A stretch of DNA of 64,000 nt from Nereocystis luetkeana (taxonomy: Eukaryota; Sar; Phaeophyceae; Laminariales; Laminariaceae), in NCBI GenBank assembly GCA_031213475.1, contig JARUPZ010000018.1:4060680-4124679 (forward strand), in the 5' to 3' direction. Positions 32,301-39,915 of this stretch are shown piece by piece. A model generated the notes under the pieces. That model had not been told where the DNA came from. It made no database searches and saw nothing but the letters and a program-made list of their open reading frames with translations. The first letter of the stretch is position 1. Every line of letters starts with the position of its first letter. The translations under genes and the position numbers were made by a program.

Positions 32301-34408
32301 TCGGCGAAATTTTCAAACTCACCACTTACTGTGATTTTAAGTAACGTCCGGGGAGTTCCTTTGTCCGGTTCTCAGAAGTTAGCAGATGGGGGAAGCTTTC
32401 ATGACACTTCTCCCTGTCTTCTTGGAAATATCACACCTCCTCTAGGTTGCTTTCCACCGCCTCGTGACAACCCTGGGCTCCTCATACTGACGAAGCACCC
32501 CCGCGCACGAAACGATATATATTATGCCTGTCGCCTTGAAAAAAACGCCTAATCCACGACTTCGATTTACTCATAATTTACAGCCCCTATTAGAAGGCAT
32601 GCTGATCTGGGGGGGGGGGTACTCGATACTCGATCTCATGTATGGCCGTAGTCGTATCACCATAGACCCTCGCATCCTTACAATGCCGGGACGGAACATG
32701 TCGGGTTTTCACCGACCAGACAGACATTGCTTGCACCAAGCGCGAAGCGCCGTGAGGTGTCCGGCGAGTCACATATAGGGTGAACTGCATCCTACCAAGA
32801 ACCGTTCGAGAGGCGGGTCTTGCATATGGATGGCAGCTTCAATGAGTGTGTGTGGGGGTATTCGATATCATGCATGGCCGTAGTCGTATGACCATAGACC
32901 CTCGCATCCCTGCAACGCCGGAACGGAGCCCGTCGGGTTTTCACAAACTAGACAGGCATTGCTTGCACCAAGCACGAAGCGCCGTGAGGTGTCTGGTGAG
33001 TCGCATGAAGGGTGAGCTGCACCCTGCTAAGAACTGCTTTTTAGGCGTATTTTCTTGCATATGGATGCCAGCGTCAACGAACTGATTCACTTTCTGGTGT
33101 GGCCACTTCCAGAGACAGCAATGGGCTTACTATGTCACTGCCTCGTGGGTGCCTTACCGTACACACCCTACGTGACACGACCATTCTCCTTGTGCGGAGT
33201 TAAGGTTCTCCCCGCACAAAAAATGATCCAACTCGATCGCCAGCCGTGGTGACCGACGAAAAAAGAAAAAAGAAAAAAACACAAAAAACGGTACCTTGGT
33301 TGTCTAGCGCCCGCAGTGAGAAGCATGTTTACAGCTTCGTCGCCAACCGACGCCAACCCAACTCATATATACCAGGTATATAATATGGGGGGGGGGCTGG
33401 GGAGGATAAGCTATTTACGTTGGGTCAGTTTTAAAGTGGTTAGGGATGGTGACGCCCAATCAACACGGAAAGCTCACCCAGTTGACTACAGAGAGCACAC
33501 CGGTCAATGAGAGGCCTAATGTAGATAATATACCCCGGGGTTTTAAGAGTGTAGTTTAACCAACGTGCCCCGCCTATTCCAAGAGCTACGTATTGCTCAC
33601 TACGGAAAATAGCAACCATTATTACGGGGGACCAAATTAAATAGGACCTCCGGCACGGACAAAAACTAATATATTAAACTATTTTTACTAACAATATATG
33701 GTCCTACTTACTGTGGTCCTCCGCAATAGCTATGCAACCGTGCCCATTGAGGCGTGCCACGGGGTGCCCGCTGTACACAATCCCGAGACGAAGGGCGGGT
33801 GTGGTAGGCTTGTGGCCGAAGCACGCCGGGTTGGGGTCACCTGAGCGCTTTCAGGGGCCTGTGGCAATTGCATACAAACGTTCATGTCTGTATCACGCAC
33901 CTTTGATGGTGAACACTCTGCTTGATGCCTTCCCGAACATCCGGCTGCATACAAAACTAATATATATACCAAGTATCAATATGTAAACAATAGGCTACAT
34001 GTACTACTGCTGTATACGGATATCAGATACCAGGTATGTACGAAGGTATTTTTTTGGGAACGAACATACCTGGTACCGGTAGCACGCTACTTGTCTCGTC
34101 TTCCCAAACACCCGGCCGAAACCGAATACCTGGTATATATATATGTATATATTTCTGTTGACCATGTACCTGTCATATATATCACGCACCTCGTCGTAAA
34201 CGTCCTGCTTCCCGGAATCACTAAGGCCCTTTCGGGCTGTTCGCTTCACGGCGAACTCGGCCGGCGGCGGCGGCAACCCCTTCCCCGGCTCTGGGTTCCT
34301 TCCCACTGCGGTCGCCATGAAGACCTTCGCGAAGCTTCCCTCTGACAGATATTTCCCCAGCACGAAGCTATCCGAAAACTTGCCGCACGAGATCAGCCTC
34401 CGAGCCAT
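20166..34408 (-). CDS. Gene B: CaMK-like Ser/Thr protein kinase (exons 1-5; 3' end not found)
   Basis: Predicted exons: 34190-34408, 29973-30107, 24480-24737, 21423-21581 and 20166-20345. All introns are GT-AG and phase 0. The joined 317 residues form one kinase domain: loop YLSEGSFAKVF, FAVK lysine, alpha-C glutamate at the exon 1 end, hinge MEFMAGGEL, VVHRDLKPANLLL, ADFG, MAPE, DMWSMGVIIYHLL, and RMTAAEALDHPWL. These features and the basic stretch after it (SSAKRKLLAAVRS) fit CaMK-family kinases, which phosphorylate Ser/Thr in the cytosol or nucleus. Calcium/calmodulin control is inferred only. The glycine loop is atypical, with Ser and Ala at the first and third glycine. The start is ATG at 34408, 16 residues before the loop. 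A conserved donor (GTGAGA) follows exon 5, so a C-terminal exon is missing from this model. Confidence 0.85.
20470..20590 (-). mobile_element. SINE-C copy, 3' part only, in intron 4 of gene B
   Basis: A G run, then GAGTACTCATGTCATACATGG, GCAGTCGTATGACC and GACGGAGCACGTCGG. It abuts the LINE fragment. Confidence 0.6.
20640..21420 (-). mobile_element. LINE 3' region (reverse-transcriptase C-terminus), degenerate, in intron 4 of gene B
   Basis: Reads, with frameshifts, MNEKVFADPMDLAKTLKLRF and RKRYTSSREEEEVDAQMCPC, then GKAIESRTHIVGGCEIYK. This Cys/His zinc-knuckle-like cluster is typical of LINE ORF2 C-termini. WWPQAAKQDGDK-like sequence and the VGRVLRF/GAWSMVK region follow. It matches the copy at 8665 and extends about 350 bp further 5'. 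It inserted in the same orientation as the host gene. No poly-C tail remains. Confidence 0.75.
21423..21581 (-). CDS. Gene B exon 4
   Basis: 53 codons, AVDMWSMGVIIYHLLCGGYP to HVSDDAK. It covers kinase helix F (DMWS, whose aspartate anchors the catalytic core) through helix G. The acceptor is CTAACAG and the donor GTACGC. One codon longer than exon 4 of gene A. Confidence 0.87.
21660..22390. other. Intron 3 of gene B, unannotated part
   Basis: No known repeat was recognised. An A run lies at 22206-22220 and one near-miss of the TACCAGGTA word near 21890. Confidence 0.35.
22391..22825 (-). other. 144-codon open frame in intron 3 of gene B, not recognised
   Basis: The central part (for example LNKYNTYLGAELEISEDERR and YTSYLQYIDTRHPGALRRAQ) has protein-like composition, while the ends look like chance sequence. 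It is on the same strand as gene B but does not fit between kinase exons 3 and 4, which join cleanly. A decayed transposon exon is the most likely explanation; unproven. Confidence 0.2.
23090..23341 (+). mobile_element. tRNA-derived SINE (SINE-T), copy 1
   Basis: Carries RNA polymerase III-type internal promoter boxes: TAGCTCAGTAGGTAACAC (A box) near 23131 and GTGGGTTCGAATCTC (B box) near 23175, about 40 bases apart. A shared body follows (GAAACGCTTGGGCGTG, CTTCCTGGTTCC, GAAACGAAGCGG, TACGGTACCGAC) and a G-rich end. A leader CTGGGCTGGGTAATCGA lies upstream of the A box. The next unit follows without spacer. Not a functional tRNA gene: no acceptor stem or intact cloverleaf is visible. Confidence 0.75.
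23342..23608 (+). mobile_element. SINE-T copy 2, complete unit
   Basis: GAGTGTTATAAGG leader, A box TAGCTCAGTAGGTAATACC and B box GGGGTTCGAATCTC, ending in a G run. At about 266 bp it defines the tandem unit length. Confidence 0.75.
23609..23690 (+). mobile_element. SINE-T copy 3, truncated after the A box
   Basis: Leader plus TAAAGCTTAGTAGGTAACACC, then a C run replaces the body. Confidence 0.6.
23691..24440. other. Intron 3 of gene B, unannotated part
   Basis: A 93-codon minus frame at 23786-24067 has protein-like composition but no clear domain. Nothing else was recognised. Confidence 0.3.
24480..24737 (-). CDS. Gene B exon 3 (catalytic and activation loops)
   Basis: 86 codons, from TAYNEEEARDL to LKLKGYGT. 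It contains VVHRDLKPANLLL (catalytic Asp, Lys and Asn present), VADFGMACSV (metal-binding DFG) and CGSRKFMAPEIL (activation segment with APE). The acceptor is GAACAG and the donor GTGAGT, a near-consensus site. Same length as gene A exon 3; 40 of 86 residues are identical. Confidence 0.9.
24800..25404. other. Intron 2 of gene B, unannotated part
   Basis: A G-rich run lies at 24840-24890 and C-rich sequence near 25265-25330. No exon or known repeat was seen. Confidence 0.35.
25405..25670 (+). mobile_element. SINE-T copy 4
   Basis: Leader AAGGATTGCCCTGGGGTGGG, A box TATAGCTCAGAAAGTAGCACC, decayed B box ACGGGTTCTTCTCGTC, then the family body. It is followed directly by another unit. Confidence 0.7.
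25671..25765 (+). mobile_element. SINE-T copy 5, truncated
   Basis: Leader CAAGGACTGCCACGGGCTGG and A box TATAGCTCAGTAGGCAGC. A short AGTAGGCAGC duplication follows and the body is missing. Confidence 0.6.
25965..26010 (+). repeat. Short CCCGA pentamer array
   Basis: CCGGCCCGACCCGGCCCGAC-type repeats on the plus strand, the same word that builds the large arrays at 61-64 kb. Confidence 0.6.
26020..27010. other. Intron 2 of gene B, unannotated part
   Basis: Includes an ATC/AAC trinucleotide run at 26250-26280. Minus frames at 26513-26782 and 26803-27048 have fairly natural composition but no domain that I recognise. They may be transposon debris. Confidence 0.3.
27012..27297 (+). repeat. 143-bp tandem duplication
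   Basis: ATTGGACGTGCTGGCC begins at 27012 and again, slightly changed, at 27155. The two copies also share AGGCTTGGCGCGAGCC, ATCGCGACGTCCGTCC and GTGGCACTCTCA. A third ATTGGA at 27298 marks the end. Confidence 0.8.
27300..28370. other. Intron 2 of gene B, unannotated part
   Basis: A GATGATGATGACGATGATG run lies near 27903. No exon or repeat family was recognised. Confidence 0.35.
28373..28461. mobile_element. MITE-1 copy in intron 2 of gene B
   Basis: CGTTTAGGACTGCAGTCCC at the left, GGGACCGCAGTCCTGG at the right, with a GGCGGACAG/TTTGCCCCC inner pair. Confidence 0.7.
28890..29135 (+). repeat. SINE-V-like dispersed repeat, partial
   Basis: Shares TGATGATACTG-like sequence, CCGGGGTGCAG, CTTGGGATCGTATTT, a GTACCTGTGAGACGTACTT-like block and GAGGAAC with the copy at 61900-62150. 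Confidence 0.4.
29495..29955 (+). repeat. Degenerate AACCATGG(T)ATAAA minisatellite beside exon 2 of gene B
   Basis: The word AGTCAACCAT or a close variant followed by GGATAAA, GGTATAAA or similar recurs roughly every 20-45 bp. The first part, 29495-29615, is a clearer 67-bp direct repeat (TTATTCGCCAACCATAAGCG / TTATTCACCAACCACAAGCA). The array stops about 15 bp short of the exon 2 donor. Confidence 0.55.
29973..30107 (-). CDS. Gene B exon 2 (alpha-C to hinge)
   Basis: 45 codons, ARIMREMTHPNIVHIECFYD to GGELTDRIAQK. It encodes the end of helix C, strands 4-5 and the hinge MVMEFMAGGEL. Phase 0 at both ends; acceptor GAAAAG, donor GTGAGG. Exactly the length of gene A exon 2, with 21 of 45 residues identical. 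It does not show as the longest frame at this site because an unrelated frame overlaps it. Confidence 0.87.
30115..30360 (+). repeat. GTTGATGTTGATG hexanucleotide-like array
   Basis: Imperfect (GATGTT)n and GTTGGTGTT units for about 240 bp, beginning 8 bases upstream of the exon 2 acceptor of gene B. On the coding strand the tract reads CAACATCAAC, so the acceptor has no ordinary pyrimidine tract. Confidence 0.75.
30640..30785. repeat. Three degenerate units of about 40 bp
   Basis: ACCGNNCCGAACCGCNCCG followed by a T-rich stretch and CTGAAA or TTGAAA, repeated three times. In structure it resembles the CCCGA arrays at 61-64 kb. Confidence 0.4.
31262..31460 (+). mobile_element. Second tRNA-derived SINE type, single copy
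   Basis: A box-like TGCCCCGTTGGGCACGTGG and B box GGAGTTCGAATCCCAGG about 35 bases apart, followed by a non-tRNA body with AGAGTCGACGAGGGAAGAC. A decayed relative on the opposite strand lies near 7470. Confidence 0.55.
31728..31890 (+). repeat. Direct repeat R4, copy 1
   Basis: GTTCCACAGAAGTCACATG, TTGTTCCACTCAATGCG, GTAGTACGCGCGATCGA and CAGCTTGGAAAGATGAGTTT occur in the same order about 455 bp downstream. Confidence 0.6.
32188..32340 (+). repeat. Direct repeat R4, copy 2
   Basis: Second copy: GTTCCACAGGGGTCACATG, then GTAGTACGCGCGATCGA and CAGCTTGCAAAGATGAG. The last word also heads the tandem units at 59.9-60.2 kb. Confidence 0.6.
32608..32845 (-). mobile_element. SINE-C copy, 5' truncated, in intron 1 of gene B
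   Basis: Poly-G at 32609, GTATGGCCGTAGTCGTATC, and AGCGCGAAGCGCCGTGAGG; it stops after GATGGCAGCTTCAATGAG. Confidence 0.7.
32846..33370 (-). mobile_element. SINE-C copy, full length, in intron 1 of gene B
   Basis: Runs from GTGTGGGGGTATTCGATATC to GACGCCAACCCAACTCATAT, tandem with the preceding copy. It is directly followed by a TACCAGGTA word at 33370. Confidence 0.75.
33622..33726. mobile_element. MITE-2 copy (TA target), 105 bp
   Basis: MITE-2 has terminal inverted repeats TTACGGGGGACCATAGTTAA (mirror at the other end) and is flanked by TA, as expected for Tc1/mariner-type insertion. This copy is the most diverged (GGACCAAATTAAATAGG). Others lie at 34534, 43886 and 50878. Confidence 0.75.
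34190..34408 (-). CDS. Gene B exon 1 (start codon and glycine loop)
   Basis: 73 codons, MARRLISCGKFSDSFVLGKY to KQDVYDE. It holds the ATP-binding loop LSEGSFAKVF, a proline-rich insert between strands 2 and 3 (GKGLPPPPAEF), the FAVK lysine and the alpha-C glutamate. ATG at 34408 is the first in-frame ATG and is preceded by A-rich sequence. An acceptor at ACAAAG just upstream is possible, so an additional 5' exon cannot be excluded. The donor is GTGCGT. Confidence 0.8.
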
Positions 34409-34533
34409 AATCACCTTTGTTTTTTTTAATCGTTTGTCGTTTTCGTTTCCGAAAAAACAAACATTGAATTCGTTGATATGAAAGACACAATATTTTATAC
34501 GGATACGTTATAGAAGGTACGCATGGTATACTA

Positions 34534-34637
34534 TTACGGGGGAACATAGTTAATAGGACCAAAAAATGTTCGTAAAAATGGTTAAATTATTGTATTTTAT
34601 GTATACCATAGGTCTTATTAACTATGGTCCCCCGTAA
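34534..34637. mobile_element. MITE-2 copy about 125 bp upstream of the gene B start
   Basis: TTACGGGGGAACATAGTTAA at one end and TAACTATGGTCCCCCGTAA at the other, with TA on both sides. It lies where a 5' UTR or promoter of gene B would be expected. Confidence 0.8.
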
Positions 34638-34639
34638 TA

Positions 34640-35080
34640 GGGACATTTTTATTTACCGACTTCAGGGACACGAAGAACGAACAAAGTGTGTGTAAGAGTC
34701 CGAAAGCTGTAAAATACATGTATCATCGGAAGCCAATTAGAGATGAGCTTGAAAGACTGCATGGAAATACGGCTACGTACACCAAAAACAATGCGAGACG
34801 ACGCAACCGAGCGTTCCCCCCCCCCCAAAACAAAAACAGAAAACAAAGCTAATAGGTCGGAATTTTTCTTCCGCATCTGCCGTTCTCGCGAGAACCGGTG
34901 GCACACGGCCGGTGGCATATTTGCTGATTCATGGTGACGAGCAAGTTAATCGCCGTGGGAGTGCGTAGCCACAGCCTCAATCTTATGGGTGAATTGATCA
35001 ACTCTTGACTTGAGCTACGCATGTGTGATATTTTGTCAAGTTTAGTTTTTAGGTGACCTCCGAGGCACACGATACGCATG
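34640..35080. other. Upstream region of gene B, no feature recognised
   Basis: No TATA-like element convincingly placed, no repeat family. A C run lies at 34815-34825. Confidence 0.3.
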
Positions 35081-35082
35081 AG

Positions 35083-35433
35083 AGCGGGGGGGGGGTCCGA
35101 TATCATGCATGGTCGTAGTTGTGTGATCACAGACCCTCGCACCCCCACAATGCCGGGACGGAGCAAGTCGACTTTTCACCCTCCAGACAGACATTAATTC
35201 CACCGAGCGCGAAGCGCCGTGAGGTGTCTGGCGAGTCGCATGACGGGTGAGCTGCATCCTACTAAGAACCGTTTGTGAGACGAACGTGCATATGGATGAC
35301 AGCTTTAATGAGTTAATTAAATTTCCGGTGTGGCCACTTCCAGAGACAACACTGGGAGTACTATGTAACTGCCTTTTGGGTGTCTTACCATAAACACTAC
35401 CAGGTACTTGATACGATCAATCCCCTTGAGCGA
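35083..35433 (-). mobile_element. SINE-C copy, 5' truncated
   Basis: G run, TATCATGCATGGTCGTAG, the CGCGAAGCGCCGTGAGGTG block and TACCAGGTACTTGATACGATC. It is cut where the next tandem copy begins. Confidence 0.7.
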
Positions 35434-35956
35434 GGGGGCGGGGTGTACTTGATGGGATAAATGTACTCGATCTCATGCATGGCCGTAGTCGTATGACCAT
35501 AGACCCTTGCATCCCTATAATGCCAGGACGGAGCATATCGGGTTTTCACTGACCAGGCAGACATTGCTTGCACCAAGCGCGAAGCGCCGTGAGGTGTTGA
35601 GTGAGTCGAATGAAGGGTGAACTGCATCCTACTAGGAACCGCTTGTAAGGCGGACTTGCCTATGGATTACAGCTTTGATGGGTTGATTAAATTTCCGGTG
35701 TAGCCACTTCCACAGACAGCAACGGGAGTACTATGTATCTGCCTCTTGGGTGTCTCGCCATAAACGCCACGTGATACGACCATTCCCCTTGCGCGGAGTA
35801 AAGGTTGTTCGCCTCGCACAATGATCTAACTCAACCACCAGCTGTGACGGACCTCCGAAAAAAAAAGAAGAAGCGGTACCCTGGCTGTCTAGCTCATGTA
35901 GTGAGCGGCATGTTATACAGTGTTGTTGCCAACCGACGCCAACCCAACCTATGTAT
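35434..35956 (-). mobile_element. SINE-C copy, full length (523 bp)
   Basis: Middle member of a head-to-tail trio. It contains both GTACTTGAT / GTACTCGAT repeats next to the tail and ends with GACGCCAACCCAACCTATG. Confidence 0.8.
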
Positions 35957-36480
35957 AGGGGGGGGTGTACTCGATAGGAGAGATGTACTCGATCTCATGC
36001 ATGGCCGTAGTCTTATGACCATAGACCCTCGCATCCCTACAATGCCGGGACGGAACATGACGGGTTTTCACCGACCAGGCAGACATTGCTTGCGCCAAGC
36101 GCGAAGAACCGTGAGGTGTCCGGCGAGTCGCATCAACGGTCAGCTGCATCCTACTAGGAACCGCTTGCGAGGCGGACTTGCATATCGATGACAGCTTCAA
36201 TGAGTTAATTTAATTTCCGGTGTTGCCCCTACCAGAGGCAGCAATGGAGAACTATGTAACTGCCTCCTGGGTGCCTTACATAACCACGACGTGATACGAT
36301 AAGTCCTACTTGTGAGGAGTAAAGGTTGTTCACCTCGCACACATGATCTAACTCGACCTCCAGCTGTGACCGACCGCCAAAAAACAAAAACGGTACCCTG
36401 GTTGTCTAGCTCAAGTAGTGAGCGGCATGTTTCACAGTGTCATTGCCAACCGGCGCCAACTCAACCTATATATATATATA
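35957..36480 (-). mobile_element. SINE-C copy, full length (524 bp)
   Basis: Third tandem member. It carries a changed CGCGAAGAACCGTGAGG in place of the usual AGCGCCG, and its 5' end runs into a TA repeat. Confidence 0.8.
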
Positions 36481-36716
36481 TATACAGGGAGGGGATGAAA
36501 ACCTAAAACACCTTTGCCGCGATTGGGCCACAAACACATTAAATACTATTAATGTACGTATATGGTATTGGTATCAGGTATGTTTGGACGGAGATGTAAG
36601 GAATCTTTGGGTTTCCTTATCACTACCTCAACGCTTCTTATACATATGTCCAGATTGTTTTGCCCCCGATCTAAAATAATTCGACGAGCATGGCGTACAC
36701 TATGGCTCATAAACGA

Positions 36717-37460
36717 GAGGGGGGGGGGTGTACTCGATATCGTGCATGGCCGAAGTCGTATGACCCTAGACCCTCGCATCCCTACATAGTCTCGCATCCC
36801 TTCATAGACTCGCATCCCTACAATGCCGGAACGGAGCACGTCGGGTTTTCACCGGCCAGGCAAATATTGCTTGCACCAAGCGCAGAGCGCTGTGATGTTC
36901 TGGGCGAGTCGCACAAAGGGTGAGCTGCATCGTACTAAGAACCGCTTTTGAGGCAGATTTTCTTGCATATGGATAACAGCGTTGATGAACTGAATTGACT
37001 CATTTTCTGGTGTGACCACTTCCAGAGACAGCAGCGGGTTTACTATGTAACAGCTTCTTGGGTGCCCTACCATATGCACACTACGTGATACGATTATCCC
37101 CCCTTGTGCGGAGCTAAGGTTATCGTCGCACCAGAATGATCTAACTCGACCGCCAGCTGTGGTGACGGCCAAAACGAAAAACGGGTACCCTGGCTGTCTA
37201 GTGACTACTAGCGACGCCACGGTGTTAGAGGTAGTGCGTACCAGTGATAGTAGACAGTTTCCAGCTCTGATTCCGGTGCTGTACCGGGGTGAATTGATGA
37301 CTGCGGTAGAGCCTTTCCGTTCGGTCTCGGCCATGTGGCAGGCTCATGAAGTACGTATACGCGACAAATAATACACCTGCCATAAATGGCGAAAACTATT
37401 TTTTCTAGGGCCGCGTTTTACAGCGTCGTCGCCAACCGACGCCAACCCAACTTATACGTA
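36717..37460 (-). mobile_element. SINE-C copy with internal insertion
   Basis: The element is interrupted after CCCTGGCTGTCTAGTGACTA; the 5' end resumes at GTTTTACAGCGTCGTCGCC about 210 bp later. The inserted part (about 37205-37413) has no recognised family. The tail side also carries an extra CCCTCGCATCCCT triplication. Confidence 0.75.
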
Positions 37461-37534
37461 CACATGAGGGGGCGGAGAGGGGAGGAGGGTGCTTAGGTAG
37501 TGTCATGGAAGGCTGGCTATCTGCTAGGAGCCTC

Positions 37535-37880
37535 GTAACCTCGTCGCTCAGATATGTGCGAACAGGTTTTGAGGAGCCGCATCTTTGACTCATGTTCTAG
37601 CTCGTGGAACCGGGTTCCCCCGAATTTCCCATATTTCTGCGTATTATGTGTACGGCTCATCAGAGTGGGCTAGTGCTATGATGTTGCCCTGAAAGGCGGG
37701 CTGTCTGAGAGGAGTTGTGTGCGGGAACGTATTCGTATTTACTCGGGGGGGCGTGTCTTAGATGATAAAACAGAGGACAGGCGGGATATTGGTCGCGCCC
37801 ATCCTTTATGGCCGGATTGTGAATAAAGCTACTCTTCTTCTATCTCCAAGCAACCAGCACGAGTGAGTAACACTGAGAAT
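37535..37880 (+). repeat. SINE-V-like dispersed repeat
   Basis: TTTTGAGGAGCCG, GACTCATGTTCTAG, CGGCTCATCAGAGTGGGCTA and a GTCTTAGATGATAAAAC-like block match 61900-62150. Its downstream AATAAAGCTACTCTTC end recurs near 63028. Weak A-box and B-box resemblance (GGGCTAGTG, GGGATCG in the other copy) suggests a tRNA-related SINE, but this is uncertain. Confidence 0.5.
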
Positions 37881-38190
37881 CTGCTCAACAGCAAACTCTG
37901 GCAGGTGCCGATATTACACACAATGCATGTCTCCAACCCCCGAGACGCTTTTTAGGAGGAAATTGCCACACTGCACAAGCTGGCCAACTCCAATTTCAAG
38001 CGATTAGTCCACCCAAAAAACGTGTCTTGCGTCTTGCAGTTAAAAGCTGTGACGGGGTGAATGAACCCCTCTTACTACTTGCAAAATTAATCCCACTCTA
38101 ATTCCAAGTGGTAGATTCGTTCCCCGCCATAACCAAAATATGAAACTTGCCATTTTGTCCCGAAACAGAAGTCCCATTTGGATTTTTCAT
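37881..38190. other. No feature recognised
   Basis: Around 38085-38130 AATCCCACTCTAATTCCAAG and TTCGTTCCCC hint at a badly decayed MITE-1. Nothing else was seen. Confidence 0.3.
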
Positions 38191-38194
38191 TGAA

Positions 38195-38335
38195 TATAAA
38201 AACGGTCCTTCTATTTCGGGATAGAGCGGTAACCTCTAATTCTGGACAGAGTGGTAACTTTTATTTCGGGACGGAGTGGTAACTTTTATCTCGGGACAGA
38301 GTGGTAACTTCTATCTCGGGACAGTGTGAAGGTTT
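38195..38335 (+). repeat. 26-bp minisatellite, left block
   Basis: About five copies of GGTAACTTYTATYTCGGGAC plus AGAGT. The same unit continues at 38665 on the other side of a SINE-T pair, so the SINEs appear to have inserted into one array. Confidence 0.8.
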
Positions 38336-38402
38336 TAGTCCGTTGGGCTGAAGGTAAAAGGTTAACCAATCGCCTACCCAACCTAAGCCTCATAACACTC
38401 TC
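38325..38402 (-). mobile_element. SINE-T-like, truncated unit
   Basis: In minus orientation: an AGTGTTATGAGGCTTAGG leader and AGCCCAACGGACTAAAACC (A box), then the break into the minisatellite. Confidence 0.55.
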
Positions 38403-38663
38403 CCCCCCTGGAACGGACCGGGTTTGACGGGTCGACGCGCCACCACACGCGGTTCCAATTTCTGAGGATCCAGAAACGTTTTCAGTTTCTTGACATGAGG
38501 AAACTCACTTTTCTTTGAAAAGCGATTTCATGGTGGACGTGAGTTTCAAACTCACGACCAACGACCCATGTTCTGCCGTCGTCGCCATTTGTGAGGGTCT
38601 CAGTCCGTTGGGCTAAAAGTAAAAGATTAACCAATCGCCTACCCAATCTAAGCCTCGTAACAA
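38403..38663 (-). mobile_element. SINE-T-like element with a different tRNA head
   Basis: A box TAGCCCAACGGACTGAGAC (around 38599-38615) and B box GTGAGTTTGAAACTCAC (38539-38555) on the minus strand. The leader around GTTACGAGGCTTAGATTGGG and the G-rich end GGGGGGAGAGTGTTAT match the layout of the SINE-T units at 23 kb, but the tRNA-like part differs. Confidence 0.65.
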
Positions 38664-38664
38664 C

Positions 38665-38965
38665 AGCGTAGTAACTTCTTATTCGGGACAGAGCGGTAAC
38701 TTTTAAGTCGGGACAGAAAACTTGTACTGCAGGTCGAGACAGAGTGGTAACTTCTATCTCGGGACAGAGTGTTAACTTCTATCTCGGGACAGAATGGTAG
38801 CTTGCATTTCGGGACTGAGTGGTAACTTCTAGTTCGGGACTATTATCTCGGGACAGAGTGGTAACTTCTACCTCGGGGCAGAGCGGTAACTTCTATCTCG
38901 GGACAGAGCGATAACGTTTTTTTCGGGACAGAGTGGTAACTTCTATCTCGGGGCAGAGTGGTGTA
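38665..38965 (+). repeat. 26-bp minisatellite, right block
   Basis: About ten units of GGGACAGAGTGGTAACTTCT plus ATCTC. It ends at a TACCTGGTA word (38973). Confidence 0.85.
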
Positions 38966-39180
38966 CTATATATACCTGGTACGTACGCGGTATACAGGTC
39001 TTTTTTTTCAATCAATTTTGTTTGAAGGACACCCTCAGCTGTGGCATCGAAGATTTCGTCGAAAAAGGAAAAGCTCCCCATCTTCGCCAAAAAGCCGCGT
39101 GCGATCTTTCGATCTTCGGGTCACGCCAAGACATTTTTTGAGCCGTAAATGGGCCCTGCAAAGACTGCAAATAAGTACGA
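38930..39180 (-). other. Possible 3' exon region of gene A, reading frame undecided
   Basis: Two phase-0 readings could follow exon 5 of gene A. One starts after TTTGCAG near 39160 and reads GPFTAQKMSWRDPKIERSHA to a stop near 39013. The other starts after CGAAAG near 39105 and reads IARGFLAKMGSFSFFDEIFD onward. The first has the better acceptor, the second the more protein-like composition. Neither is confirmed by a match in gene B. Confidence 0.3.
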
Positions 39181-39547
39181 ACTATCTACAAGTGATTTGT
39201 CCCAAAACAAATTGGGCACGGTTTTAAGGGGGTTGCGTCTACAGTAGTTATGTACGTACTGCGGGGGAATATGGCAATCAGAAGTAAATATTGCGTGCCG
39301 GGTTCTTATGATTCCCCCCCCCCCCGTCATAGTTTCAGAGTGCCAAGGTTTCAGTCAAACGGTCAAACCGTGGTCTCCTATGAGCACGCTCCTATGAGTA
39401 TTAAGCAGCATCTTCTTTTAGGTTTTGCACCAACGTTTTGTTGGTCAAACTGGCTTGGAAGTCCTACTGTGGGGTTCTTTTCGCAGTACTTAAAGAAGGG
39501 TTTTATAGCCCCCTCGTCCGATCCTCCCTGCTGGCTATCACACCGAT

Positions 39548-39550
<3 letters not shown>

Positions 39551-39627
<77 letters not shown>
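39551..39627 (+). repeat. (GA)n microsatellite, 77 bp
   Basis: A perfect run of about 38 GA dinucleotides. The Arg-Glu and Ser-Leu repeat frames across it are artefacts. Confidence 0.97.
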
Positions 39628-39628
<1 letters not shown>

Positions 39629-39915
39629 CCGACTCCGGCCAGAAACAAAACAAGGGGACGACCAACCATCCTCACACGATGACACGATCAACCACGTGAC
39701 CAGCCATCTTCACAAGATGGCCTACAATCGCAACAAGAAGACCGACCATTTCATCCCTATCACTACTGCCAAAATCAGCCTACAGTAATTTTAAATTAGT
39801 ATTTCTTTGAAAGACACGGGGTGCACTTCTCAAGGGGACCAACCATCTCGTTCCCAACCATATCATTCCCACCCACCCACCCACCCACGCCCACGACCTC
39901 CCGTCGCCCTCTCAC

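Noticed and set aside
39378-39788. Arg-Glu and Ser-Leu repeat proteins
   Set aside because: Artefacts of the (GA)n microsatellite.
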